A stretch of 64,000 bases of DNA, taken from NCBI RefSeq assembly GCF_902459465.1, contig NC_047071.1, forward strand, positions 8,388,098 to 8,452,097, written 5' to 3'. Under the pieces are notes generated by a model. It ran no database searches. It saw only the letters and a list, made by a program, of their open reading frames with translations, and was not told the DNA's origin. Made by a program: the position numbers and the translations under genes. This document shows, in pieces, positions 1 to 11,349 of this stretch (the first letter of the stretch is position 1; each line of letters begins with the position of its first letter). The DNA is from Asterias rubens. Its lineage: Eukaryota > Echinodermata > Asteroidea > Forcipulatida > Asteriidae.

Positions 1-853
1 GTTGGAACAATGAAAAAAAAAGGTTGCTTGAGAAGGAGAAGGCATCGGAGGCGAGCTGCATATTATGGGGTAGTTATTTTTCCTATCAATTTGCACAGAA
101 TAGAGACATTGGAGACACCATGTTGGGGCCTTCATTCTAAAGCCTTCATCATATACAGTGGATCGACAATGGCTGGAAAAATCGAAACCAAAATCAAATT
201 AATCTGAGCAAGTCTTCTCAGATTGGTTGAAAGGAATATGATTATTGAAAGCTAGACGATGGAAAAGAATTTGCTCATTGATAAGAATAATTTAGCGAAA
301 TTTTTCGTGACTGATAGGCATGTTAAGTGATATCCCCTATCATCCACCCCCCATGGAAAAAAATAACACTTCATGATTCACTTACCTACGCCATGTCAGT
401 GATTTTCGTTTACTGACACCCCCGTAGTTGAGCAGACTTAAATAGCAGTATCCAACCACTGTAATTACCATGTGTCTCCTCTACTCATCTTTAATTTAGG
501 ATCCATCAACCCATGGTGATGGGTTCAGTCATGCTCAATCGTGCGTGTCTAATCTATTTGACAGGCTGTTTTTTAGCCAACCGTTTCTCTTCGTTGCCAC
601 CAAGGTTTTATATCAAGAAATAATGATATGCATGCTGCAGAGACACTGTGCTCTATGGTATGGTAGGTTTGTGCACCATTGTGGGATATGTATTTTTCAT
701 ACCCAAAAGAGCTTGTGTTCTAGATCGGAATTGGTGGGGAATAATTTTGGTCATTCCTATTCACGAAAACACACACAAAGAAATTAGTCATTACCAAATC
801 ATCAGATATTGCTAATAGTTGGCTAAAATTCCGCATCAGATTGTCACTGTATC
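1..853. other. No recognisable gene
   Basis: AT-rich sequence with only short open frames on both strands. I recognise no protein family, RNA gene or repeat here. Confidence 0.4.
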
Positions 854-1239
854 TTAAAGGCAGTGGACACTATTGGTAATTACTCAAAATAATTATCGGC
901 ATAAAACCTCACTTGGTAACGAGTAATGGGGAGAGGTTGATAGTATAAAACATTGTGAGAAACGGCTCCCTTTGAAGTGACGTAGTTTTCGAGACAGAAG
1001 TAATTTTCCACGAATTTGATTTCGAGACCTCAAATTTAGAATTTGAGGTCTCGAAATCAAGCATCTGAAAGCACACAACTTCGTGTGACAATGGTGTGTT
1101 TTCTTTCATTATTATCTCGCAACTCCGATAACCAATCGAGCTCAAATGTTCACAGGTTTGTTAATTAATGCATATGTTGATATACACCAAGTGAGAAGAC
1201 TGGATTTTGACAATTACCAATAGTGTCCATTGTCTTTAA
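854..1239 (+). mobile_element. TTAA-ended foldback element, family 1, full copy
   Basis: Begins TTAAAGGCAGTGGACACTAT and ends with the near-exact reverse complement, AGTGTCCATTGTCTTTAA. Near the centre, GAGACCTCAAATT and its reverse complement form a short perfect palindrome. TTAA at both ends suggests the target duplication of piggyBac-type elements. No transposase is present, so this is a non-autonomous (MITE-like) copy. This copy is the reference for the other family 1 entries. Confidence 0.8.
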
Positions 1240-1589
1240 AGATGCTATGTCAGATTTTTTGGCCACAAACATTAAAAATAGATTTTTTTGAGTGAATGGT
1301 ATTTCAAAGAGTATCACCCGCTCTAACGAAAAAAAGTTTAACTTTTACTTGTAATGGTCAGGAACCATGACAAAATTTTAAAACGTTTCTTATAAAACAC
1401 AAAAGAATTGGTCACGTGATATATTGTCGGTGTCCCGACAAAAACTAATATTTTGAACACTTTATTTCACTGCTACTAATAATTGGCGGACTTTTTCGAG
1501 CAATGGCTCAGATGAAAGCTTGTAACTTTCTCGACCCCCATCAAAATTTGTGGGTCAAATCGGCCGAAAATCTGACATAGCATCTTTAA
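1236..1589 (+). mobile_element. TTAA-ended foldback element, family 3
   Basis: The left end reads TTAAAGATGCTATGTCAGAT and the right end is its reverse complement, ATCTGACATAGCATCTTTAA. It shares its left TTAA with the right TTAA of the family 1 copy at 854-1239. A second copy with an internal insertion lies at 36485-37048. No coding capacity is seen. Confidence 0.7.
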
Positions 1590-2149
1590 TCAGGACAGAG
1601 AAATATTTGTAAAAGAAGAACATATCAAACATCCAATCAGATGTTTTACAGTAATATGGCAGTCGGATACGGAATGTTGTCTTATAATAGATCAATAATG
1701 CATTTCATACACAACACTGTTGTTCGTTTCGGCTCATAAGGTTTTGTAAACTGGTGGGGCGTGATGTACTTTGTCATTACTTAGATGGAATTTTAAAATT
1801 ATATTCCTTCTGCAAATTCTAATGTTGCAAAATTCAGAGGTCATAATTATAAAGACGCATGACAAGCACGTAGGGAATCTTTAAGTAGTAGTTAGTCATT
1901 ATGCGATGAAAGAGTGGTGTATCTTCACAGTCAACGCCACATCTCAGATTAAGTACCATTAGGCGAATCCTACTTATACTAAAATGAACATAATGCAAAG
2001 GCCTTTTAATTAATGTGTTCTCTCCAACACCATAATTACTTCTAAATGATTAACTGTTTAACGACCGCACCCGATTCCATGTGGTGCAGTCCGTGCACCG
2101 AATGATGTAGCCTATGTGTTTTATTTGTTTTTCTTCGCTGTAAATTGAC

Positions 2150-2465
2150 ACGTTACATTGGATCGGGCGAGGTGTTTAATGAAAAGCGTTTGAAACCGTT
2201 TGTAATAAAATGCATATGGTTAGAAAGATGTTTTAAAAGTAGAATATACATGTAACGATCCACACAAATATGCCTCGAAATTGCATGGTTTTCCTATACG
2301 GCGTGAACTAACACGGCACGCCATTGTGTGTAGTCAAGTCAATTGACTCCATAAAATGGCCGACCGTGTAAGTTCGCAAACTAAAAGGAAAACCACACAA
2401 TTCCGAGGCATATTCGTTGTATTTTACTTTTACAAACATCTTTCTAATAACCATATACATCACAC
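2150..2465 (+). mobile_element. Foldback element, family 2, partial copy
   Basis: Shares with the full copy at 25837-26211 the stretch around TTGGATCGG, the GAAAAGCGTTTGAAACCG motif, and the central inverted repeat with AACACGG and CCGTGT arms. The outer ends have decayed. Confidence 0.6.
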
Positions 2466-2748
2466 ATTGGTGTAGGAGTCAAACTCAAATAATTTTCTTT
2501 ATCCCTGGTGCAAATTTAGCAAATATTAAAATCTTTACGGTATTGCTAAGTATATCATGCTTGCAAGGCAAAATGCAAAAAACACTATAGAACGCTAGAA
2601 ATTATTTAGTAAAAGGAAATGAGATGAAAACATTAAATGACTGATTCATGTTACTCGCATATACAACCACCTGCTCCATTGTAATTTTAAGGTTTTTGAT
2701 TTCAAACATGTATCTCAAAAGTGATCAATTGTGACCAAAATGTCGTCC

Positions 2749-3143
2749 TTAAACCAAGGTTTTGGTAGTCAAAGACCAGTATTCTCACTTGGTGTATCTC
2801 AAAATAATTAGGCATAAAATAACAGACCTGTGAAATTTTGAACTAAATTTGTCTTCGATGTCGCGAGAGAATAATGGAAGAAGAAAAAAACTGTGTCGCA
2901 CAAGTTGTGCGCTTTCATGCTTGTATGCAAGTTGTATGCCTTAAATTCGAGACCTCAGCTGAGGTCTCGGATTTAAACATTTCAGTGGGAAATTCCTTCT
3001 TTCTAGAAAACTATGTTACTTCAGAGGGAGACGTTTCTCACAACGCTTTATACCATCAACAGCTCTCTATTGTTCGTTACAAATGCGTTGTTTATGCTAA
3101 CAATTATTTTCCGAGTACACAAAATAGTATACAATGCCTTTAA
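2749..3143 (-). mobile_element. Family 1 foldback element, diverged copy
   Basis: Carries family 1 landmarks in reverse order: CTCACTTGGTGTATCTCA at the left, the GAGACCTCAGCTGAGGTCTC palindrome in the middle, and TGCCTTTAA at the right. TTAA is present at both ends. Internal sequence differs by many substitutions, so the copy is old. Confidence 0.65.
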
Positions 3144-3344
3144 AGCCAACATCCGACCTTCCCCGCCCCAGTTTTGAAACACAGGTTGTCGATAATAAAA
3201 TGACGCGCTACATAACCCAGTGAGTGTCTCTGTTAGTGAAAACTGGGGTTTATTCAGTGCACATAATCGCAGCAGCGCATATATTGTGCAGCAGCTATCT
3301 AACCTAATTCATTATTTCTGATTGTATAAAGCCAAGGATCCTCA

Positions 3345-3565
3345 GAAATGCGAATGAAATCACTACATCCGACCCAAGACCCCATTGAAGAGAAGACAAG
3401 TAGGACGTTTTATAGGAGGAAAACCCAAGAGAATGATTCCAGGGAAAACACGCCGGTTAGTTAAACCCAATCCACACAGTGCTCCGGTGGGAATCGAACC
3501 GGGGTCCCAGAGGTGGAAGGCAAGGGGGAAAAATCACTTCCCTAACCCGACAGACGAACATAACA
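3345..3565 (-). repeat. tRNA-derived SINE-like repeat
   Basis: Contains GGGAATCGAACCGG, which on the - strand matches a Pol III B box (GGTTCGATTCCC), followed by CCCAGAGGTGGAAGGC. Related sequence recurs at 53455-53668 and, in part, at 39150-39272. The open frame across it is a by-product of the repeat. Confidence 0.5.
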
Positions 3566-3768
3566 ACATTCATTTGTTACCCTTGATCATCGGGCACTCT
3601 TCATTTAGCCCGTGTAAGATGTAGCCCTCCTCATGTAGACGTCATTCATTTCTATTTGCTGTAACGCCATAACAAGTCATATGGAAAATGCCATACAGTA
3701 GTACCTATCATGAGTTGTGACTTCTTGAGCGGAAGTCTACTCATTCTGTTTTCCTACCATTTTGTTCA

Positions 3769-4527
3769 GGGCCCAATTTCATAGAGCTGCTTAACGGTAA
3801 GCAATTTTTTTCGCTTAACGTAGCAAAAATAATTGCTTAAAACCATTCGGATTCCATGCTAAACGTACACGAGCTTAGCACGTAAACAATCTGCGCGCGG
3901 AGATTTTAGATCGTTTGCTTAAGCAAAACAGAAGAAGGCAGTGAATTATACAAAAAATCATCACCTTCTTTGTCTGATATGTATTATTTGTAATGGTTCA
4001 AAGTGCCCCTCGAAAGGTTTACACACTAACTTGAAAGTAAACAAGAAGATAATACATTGTACAGCATGATTCTGAAGCATTTTGACACTCGTTTATTCGC
4101 TACACCTACCATACAAACGCACGTACAATCACCGCTGTGCCGGCAAAATAACATCGTTTGCAATGAGTGTTGCACTATGCGCTGTGTGAATAGGGTGCTT
4201 AAGCAAAATAGAGGCTTTAAGGACCATTTTTGTTTGCTTACCTATGTAAGCAAAAAACCTTGCTTAAGCAAGGGTATGAAATGAAAAATTTGCTAGGTGC
4301 GCCCGTTAAGCACAAAATCGACCGTTACGGGATGCAGCTCTTTGAAACTGGGCCCGGCGCTTAAACAGGGTGCTTAAGCAATAGGGCTTTAAGGACCCTT
4401 TTTGCTTGCTTGCCTCGCCGTTTTAAGCAAAAAACCTTGCTTAAGCAAGGCTATGAAATGAAAAACTTGCTAGGTGCAACCGTTAAGCACAAAATCGACC
4501 GTTAAGCAGCTCTATGAAATTGGGCCC
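3769..4527. mobile_element. Composite foldback with GGGCCCAATTTCATAGAGC ends
   Basis: The left end GGGCCCAATTTCATAGAGCT pairs with AGCTCTATGAAATTGGGCCC at the right. Inside are repeated GCTTAAGCAA stretches in both orientations and a second, internal end of the same family near 4330-4356, so at least two copies are stacked. Other members lie at 12311, 22608, 24751, 45782 and 51339. No coding sequence is seen. Confidence 0.65.
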
Positions 4528-4529
4528 TG

Positions 4530-5690
4530 GACGCTATACAATCTAACCGAGTTCCGGCCACATACTACAACGTACGAAGGTTTAGGGTTTTCGTTCAAAC
4601 GAACGTGCGTAATTGAATAGGGGTTTTTGACGACGACGACACACCATCGTGTCCACAGATTTACACTGAACAGTTTGAAGATAATCATAGTTGAAAGCTT
4701 CCCTTAAAATATTACTTGCTGTGATGTTGTAGTTTTTGAGAAATTAGTGAAAAAACTGTCAACGTATGACTGGGACCGAGTTGGTTTGGGACCGAGTTGA
4801 CCGGGTTCGTTTCAGGCGAAGAGCGTGGACGACGAAAATAGAACGCCTGGGATTTGGAATCATTTACGGGTGAAGTCACCTTGTTTGCGCCGGGGACCAT
4901 TTGCCTAAACTAATTCAAGTATTTCGCTTTCTTTTCGGAAATTATACCATGACATACAAAAACTCTTTGGCAGGAATACAAAAGCAGCGATTTTATTATG
5001 ATGACGTTTCTCTTGTGGTTGAGTGGGTCATTTGTATAGAGCTGCTTATAATAAATAGGCAAAACATTTTGCTTTATAAAAATGCAGAAATTGAGCAGAA
5101 TACCTGGATTCACGACTTGTACATAATGAGGAATGGTTTTTGCTGTGTTTAGCTGCTTTTTGTGTTTTAAAAGCTATATGTAGTTTGGTCTGGTCCTGTG
5201 CCAATGACTTACGCAGCGCTTACGTAATCAGGGAATTGTGCTTACGCTAAGCGTAATTAACAGCTTAGCAGGGAATGTGTTCTTGAGCGTCACAATTCGC
5301 AACAAAAAAATTCTACAGTTGACTAATTGTGCTCAATTCCTGTGAAACTGTCACTACATATTTTTGATCGAGAACAAAAATACAACTACAAATCTGCAAA
5401 ACAGTATGCATTATCTACGACGTGTATAAGCTCCCGTCTCCTATACGAACGTATATGCAAAATACGATAGTCGCTGATACGCGTCACTTGAACACACAAA
5501 GTGTCGACGTATCGGTATCTGTATGTTTATCTGTACACTTGCGAAACCTCTCTATTATTTGTGTCGCGACTACTGTTTTTCTCTACTCCATTATAATCAT
5601 GCCCACACGTTGACTTCAAAACTAGTCCCGACTACCTGTTTGGTGAAACAGTTGTGTTGCTTACTGCTAATCGCAACATAATTAATGTTG
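4530..5690. other. No recognisable gene
   Basis: Open frames of 60-83 codons occur on both strands over the same bases but match no family I know. I see no convincing splice-bounded exon. Confidence 0.4.
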
Positions 5691-5699
5691 CGCTTGCAG

Positions 5700-6445
5700 C
5701 ACAAAAGACTCCTTGGGGATTGGAGATTAATTTGGAAAAACCGTGACCTCAAGTTGACCTCTACTTCCGGGTCAACCGGAAGTGGGATCATATCTCAAAT
5801 ACTATACAATCGATTTTCAAACTTTTTTCAGTTTTAGACCCCTTAGGCGTTAAAAATAAACTTTGAAACACCGTGATCTCAAGTTGACCTCCACTTCCGG
5901 GTCAACCGGAAGTGGGATCATATCTCAAGTACTATACAATCGATTTTCAATTTTTTTTTTAAGTTTTAGACCCCTTAGGCGTTAAAAATAAACTTTGAAA
6001 CACCGTGACCTCAAGTTGACCTCTACTTCCAGGTCAACCGGAAGTGGGCCATATCCCAAGAAGTACACGACCGATTGTTAGATTGTTTGTAGTTATAGAC
6101 TCCTTGGGGATTGGAGATTAATTTTGAATAACCGTGACCTCAAGTTGACCTCTACTTCTGGGTCAACCGGAAGTGGGACCATATCTCAAGCACTATACAA
6201 CCGATATTCTACCTTGTTTCAGTTTTAGACCCCTTATGCGTTAAAAATAAACTTTGAATCACAGTGACCTCAAGTTGACCTTTACTTCAGGGTCAACCTG
6301 TAGCTGGGACCATATCTCAAGAAGTATACGGCCGATTTTTAGACTGTTTGTAGTTATAGACTCCTTCGGGATTGGAGATTAATTTTGAAAAACCGGGTCA
6401 ACCCGTAGTGGGACCATATCTCAAGAACCATGCAACCGATCTCAA
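5700..6445. repeat. ~130 bp satellite array A
   Basis: About five and a half tandem monomers. TGACCT of the landmark GTGACCTCAAGTTGACCTC recurs at 5744, 5874 (one change), 6006, 6135 and 6265, a period of 129-132 bp. Each monomer then has the palindrome ACTTCCGG-gtcaa-CCGGAAGT (or a one-base variant), a CATATCTCAAG motif and a pyrimidine tract. The last monomer is truncated. Confidence 0.85.
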
Positions 6446-6614
6446 TCTTCTTTTCTATCTACATCTTCTACATGTCCTTGGTTGCCAATCCATTGTTCCT
6501 TGACGTCTATATAGTGTCATTTCTTCGGGCAGTGTGTCTATAGCACATCTCAATTTAGCTTATTATTTTTATTGTCCTCATTATGTCTCTTAGTCCAGTT
6601 TTCTTTCGTATTTC

Positions 6615-6756
6615 TCTTTCATTTATTATTTCGCAGCTTCGACGACCAATAGAGTTCAAATTTTCACAGGTTTGTAATTTTATGCATTTGTTGAGATTCA
6701 CCAAATGTGAATACCGATTATTTGACAATTGTCAATCGTGTCCAGTGTTTTAAGGT
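6615..6756 (+). mobile_element. Family 1 foldback, right-half fragment
   Basis: Matches the right half of family 1, from TTTCGCAGCTTCGACGACC through TCACAGGTTTGT to the GTGTCCAGTG end. The left half is missing. Confidence 0.55.
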
Positions 6757-6881
6757 AAGAGCCCTGTAATGTTTCCCTACTCACACGAGGACACAATGAG
6801 TACCCAAATTATATTTAATTTCTCATATTATTTGATCATGATGACACAGTCCCTACTACGAGCACAGGAAACCTGTCGTTA

Positions 6882-7219
6882 ATGTCAAAGACCGGTTTCC
6901 TCAATTGGATAAAATAACAAATCTGCGATAATTTTGACACAACAGGTATCAAAGTTGCATGAGAATCATACAGAAAAACACCCTTGGTTGTACAAATGTA
7001 TGTGGTGCATGCTTTCGGATGCATAACAAAATGCTTCAGGCCTGAAGTATTTTTGGAGTGAGAAATTACTTCTTTCTCAAAAACAACGTTACTTCAGAGG
7101 GAGCCGTTCTCACAATATTGTTTACTCTCAACAGCTCTCTAATGCTCGTTACGAAGTAAGATTTGTATGCAAACATATCGTAATTTGAGTAATTCCCAAT
7201 AGGGTACAGTGCCTTTCAA
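6882..7219 (-). mobile_element. Family 1 foldback, diverged copy
   Basis: Starts with TCAAAGACCGG, passes through ACTTCAGAGGGAGCCGTTCT, and ends near TACAGTGCCTTTCAAG. Strongly diverged, and the central palindrome is partly lost. Confidence 0.5.
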
Positions 7220-7514
7220 GAGTGTAATCGTATAGAAGAAATAATTTATGTACATCAAAAGACAAAAAGGAGACGATGACGGTGAAGTGAACGTCCGTGG
7301 AAAGGTTGTCAAACCCCTACATGATTAGTATTATTATGAATGATGTATCAGTCTAAGTGAACTGACGTGAATTTTATCAAAGCTCAAGTTATCCATTATT
7401 ATCATAAGACAGCAAATGCACAACGTTATACGGCCCTGAAAATGGCGGGTTGATTGAGCCTTGCTTACGGGCAGTAAATGGAAACATCGTTGTCAACGAG
7501 TTTTTACCCTTTAC

Positions 7515-7727
7515 TTAAAGGCAGTGGACACTATTGGTAATTACTCAACATATTTATTAGCATAAAACCTTATTACTTGGTATTGAGTAATGGAGAGATT
7601 TGGGTAGTATAAACCATTGTGAGAAACGGCTCCCTCTGAAGTAACGTAGTTTTCGAGAATGAAGTCATTTTCCGCCAATTTGATTTCGAGACCTCAGATT
7701 TAGAATTTTAGGTCTCGAAATCAAGCT
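7515..7727 (+). mobile_element. Family 1 foldback, left-half fragment
   Basis: Begins TTAAAGGCAGTGGACACTAT and runs through the central GAGACCTCAGATT inverted repeat, then stops. The right half is missing. Confidence 0.65.
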
Positions 7728-7861
7728 ATATAAGGGAATATTCTTCATGTTGCTTGGATATAGTTTTTTTTTCGCTCCGGATTGCCTGTAATACCTCAAA
7801 ATGATTTCACGTTATAGTTTCTTTTTGTACAGATCTATACAGTCATACAACTCATACATGA

Positions 7862-8223
7862 TTAAAGGCAGTGGACACTATTGGTAATAATTATTAGCAT
7901 TATACCTTACTTGGTAACGAGTAATGGGGAGAGGGTGATGGTATAAAACATTGTGAGAAACAGCTCCCTCTGAAGTGACATAGTTTTCGAGAAAGAAGTA
8001 ACTTTCCACGAATTTGATTTCGAGACCTCAGATTTAGAATAGGAGGTCTCGAAATCAAACATTTGAAAGCACACAATTTCGTGTGACAAGGGTGTATTTT
8101 TCCTTTCATTATTATCTCGCAACTTCGATGACCGATTGAACTCAAATGTTCACAGGTTTGTTATTTTATGCTAGTCTTTATACAAACATTATGATAATTA
8201 TCAAAGGTGTCCAATGTCTTTAA
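7862..8223 (+). mobile_element. Family 1 foldback, full copy
   Basis: TTAA at both ends, terminal inverted repeats, and the central palindrome around 8025-8055. The open frames across it on the - strand arise from the repeat. Confidence 0.75.
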
Positions 8224-8560
8224 AAACAAGGAAACCGTTCCAAAAGCAAAAGGTAAATAAAGGTATGTAATATAAATATAAAGGTATGTAAAGTAGAATA
8301 TCACGATCAACACAAATTTGCATCAAAACTGCATGGTTTTCCTTATAACTAAATCGTGAGCTAACACGGCACGCAATTTTGACTCCATGGCCGACCGTGT
8401 TAGTTCGCAATTTGACAACGCAATTTCGCGGCATGTTTATGTGGATCATTATATTCTATATTTTAAACATCTTTCTAAACATATCGATTTCATAACAAAC
8501 GGTTTCCACCGCTTTTCATGGACCAACTCTACCGACCCAAGGCAATGTGTCCCTTTAAAG
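8220..8560 (-). mobile_element. Family 2 foldback, copy with decayed left end
   Basis: The right end reads CCAAGGCAATGTGTCCCTTTAA, one change from the family consensus. The centre carries the AACACGG / CCGTGTTAG arms. It abuts the family 1 copy at 7862-8223, possibly sharing its TTAA. Confidence 0.6.
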
Positions 8561-9111
8561 TCCGTTACTCTAGTATACAGCACTGCAGTTCCTTTTGCGC
8601 CAAAACTGAAGACACATATACAAACCAATGGCATTGTAAATCCTTAAGGCGTCCGCTAGGCTCCAGTAGTATGCACTTTAGAAATCACACTAACAAGCCA
8701 GCATGATCTATATGGTTTCTTATTCCATACCAAGCGGCCATTTTAAATGTTTTCCAAGCCCTTTTTAAGAGGAAAAAGAAATTCTCCTCGAGCCCTTTGA
8801 GATATGTTCAATTCCACATGGACGCAGCGACTAATCACGTCTGTGTTATACGTACATCCTCTTCTTATTATTTTTTATTTTTACTGTTCCACCCTAGTTG
8901 AACTGTCATAAATTTTCATGTTTGTGTCTTGGCTTGGGACACCGTCCCTTCCTTGCCATATCTTTCAAGTCATTGTGTGATAAGGCATGAAGAGATTCAT
9001 TATAACCGCCACTTAATTAAAAGAGAGTGCGCAACAACATTAATAATGAATGAAATAAAATATTTACAGATTTATAGATAACTGCAGAATATTTTTGTTT
9101 TACTGTTAACT

Positions 9112-9501
9112 ACTAAAGACAATGGACACTTTTGGTAATTGTCAAAGACTAGTCTTCACAGTTGGTGTATCTCAACATATGCATAAAATAACAAACCTGT
9201 GCAAATTCAAGCTCAATCGGTCGTCAAGATATTGCGAGATATTAATAAAAGAAACAACACCCTTATCACACGAAGTTGTGTGCTTTCAGATGCTTGAATT
9301 CGAGACCTCAAATTCTAAATCTGAGGTCTCGAAATCAAATTCGAGGAAAATTACTTCTTTCTGGAAAACTACGTCACTTCAGAGGGAGCTGTTTCTCACA
9401 ATGTTTTATACCATCAACCTCTCCCCATTACTCGTAATCAAGAAAGGTTTTATGATAATTATTATTTTGAATAATTACCAATAGTGTCCACTGCATTTTA
9501 A
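9112..9501 (-). mobile_element. Family 1 foldback, full copy
   Basis: Reverse-oriented: AAAGACAATGGACACTTTTG at the left, central GAGACCTCAAATTC inverted repeat, GTGTCCACTGCATTTTAA at the right. The 120-codon open frame on + is internal to the repeat. Confidence 0.7.
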
Positions 9502-10640
9502 TAGGCATGAAGCCTTTCTCAGAAAAACACGCACTATTGTATTCAGTGATTTTATTATGTCAATTTGAAGAAAGAGAAAGGGATAGTTTTAAAACTTATC
9601 ACTGCTTTTAGGACAAAGCAATTTCATAAATTAAATGGTAGACAAGATGTAATATTTTCGACAAGCGCGACGAAAAGAGTAATTTGGACCCGATTTACTT
9701 TAACCTTCCTACTTTGCATTTTCTGCCGATTTTATAATGTCCAAGCGCCCATCAAGATATAACTTATACATCATAAGATTATTTTCGAATTTCTCGACCT
9801 TTATACCATCTTTACTTCCAGGATGTGGATCATTTTTGGTCCCCGAACAGGAAAGATGTCTAGAATGCTGCATCCCGTTTGCGACAAACAGAAGCATCCA
9901 AGACAAACGACTATTGTCATCGACATAAATTAATTTGAAAGCCTCATTATATTAAACTCAGGGTTGACTGGGGATGTGCGTGATTGTGAATGTAATAAAA
10001 AATGTTCCGCTACCACTAGAAGCTGCTTAATAACAATTTGTGTTTCTATAGAGATGAGAGGAAAGAAGCGTCCCACGCCGTGCTTCAATTTGCGAGTTTA
10101 ATGCTGTTAGATCGCTGTGCTCAACATTGTTGTTTGAGAAGTAATTGAATTACGATTGTGCTGTATATCTACAATAATATTGATTTGCTTTGTACAAAAT
10201 GTTGATTTGCATTTACGGTCAATAACAGTACTGAGAAATATTTCCTTGGGTACGAACAGTGTAGTATCCATTGCATGACATTGCGTTACCAAAGGATGAC
10301 CATAAAAACCACATTGATTGATGATGCCATAGTGAACGTACACTTTGCATCTACGACTGTAAGATTATGGTCACAAAATGAACGGTGAAGTTGACCGTTT
10401 TATAACCAACATGGTAGGATCTGCTGATATTCAAATGACCACAGGTTGACCATAAAATGACCAGAGGTTTACCTAGGTTTTACCTCAGGTTTACTTCAGC
10501 GTCAACTTTGAACCAATGGAGGATATGGTACACAGATTGTTACGATATTTTATAATTATATATAAGTAATTACTTGTAACAGTGCGACTATCGCCATAAG
10601 GTTACAGACAGCTGACAGTTAGAACTTGGGTTTCTAACTG
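9502..10640. other. No recognisable gene
   Basis: Overlapping short open frames on both strands at 9565-9930 match nothing I recognise and lack clear splice signals. A TTTACCT / GACCA-rich stretch at 10380-10510 is weakly repetitive. Confidence 0.35.
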
Positions 10641-10891
10641 TGCATCTAGTGATGAGGAGTTGCTTTAAGTTTGAATAAATATTGACTATGTGTCTTGCTC
10701 AAGGACACAAGAGTCGCGGCGGAGTGCGGCTGACCAGACCTCGACTCAAACCCACATTAATTACAGAAGTTGAGTCCACCGCCTTAGACTGCTCGGCCAC
10801 GACACCCCACGATGCCACGATTGGGATTTGACAACAAATTTTCAAAAATGCATCTAGTGATGAGGAGTTGCTTTAAGTTTGAATAAATATT
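10641..10891. repeat. tRNA-like SINE insertion between 43 bp direct repeats
   Basis: Positions 10641-10683 and 10849-10891 are identical 43 bp sequences beginning TGCATCTAGTGATGAGGAGT. Between them lie 165 bp with TTGCTCAAGGACACAAG, a GACTCAAACCCACA segment (decayed B box on the - strand) and TGCTCGGCCACGACA, a tRNA-derived SINE pattern also seen at 55436-55530. Confidence 0.7.
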
Positions 10892-11062
10892 TCATCCGTG
10901 GGGGAAAAATGCATCTTGTCGCAGTTTCTCCCCCATCAGTTACTCCATCCCAAGATTGATACACATTATTTGTACAAATTAAGTGGCCTCGTAAAAGGTT
11001 TGAATATAATGATGATATAATTATATACTGTATAAATGTTAACATCCTATCCGTAGGCCTAC

Positions 11063-11164
11063 CTTTTCACACTCATCCACACATGCTCTTAGCGTAGCCT
11101 CGTCGTAACTGTCCTCGGGTGTTGAGACGAATTCTCCGGCGTAGCCAGTCGAGCTCCCGCAGCG
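11063..11164 (-). CDS. Possible internal exon, cysteine-containing, unknown gene
   Basis: On the - strand a pyrimidine-poor acceptor (ACCACCAACAG) precedes 34 in-frame codons and a good donor, AAG|GTAGGC. The peptide has cysteines in C-x(27)-C-x(3)-C spacing and an acidic run, EFVSTPEDSYDEATLRACVD. It lies in a 300 bp island of higher GC (11060-11340). I find no neighbouring exons, so this may be an exon of a gene mostly outside view, a gene relic, or chance. Confidence 0.22.
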
Positions 11165-11349
11165 CTGTTGGTGGTGGACCTTGGCCCCTCCGTGCGGCAC
11201 CGCCAAAGCAGAATGACCACCACTCCGGGGTCTACTGCACCGTCCGGACGGGGTACGGTTCATTCAAAACCCCTTAGTCGCAGCTACTCATCGGTCAGGG
11301 CACCCAAACCCACACCGGTGGTAAAGGTCCTATACAGTCTACTGCCTTA

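Noticed and set aside
5700..6445. CRISPR-like array
   Set aside because: Monomers are tandem with no unique spacers, and the genome is eukaryotic.
9122..9484. 120-codon plus-strand frame
   Set aside because: Entirely inside a family 1 foldback. The same peptide pieces recur wherever the repeat does.
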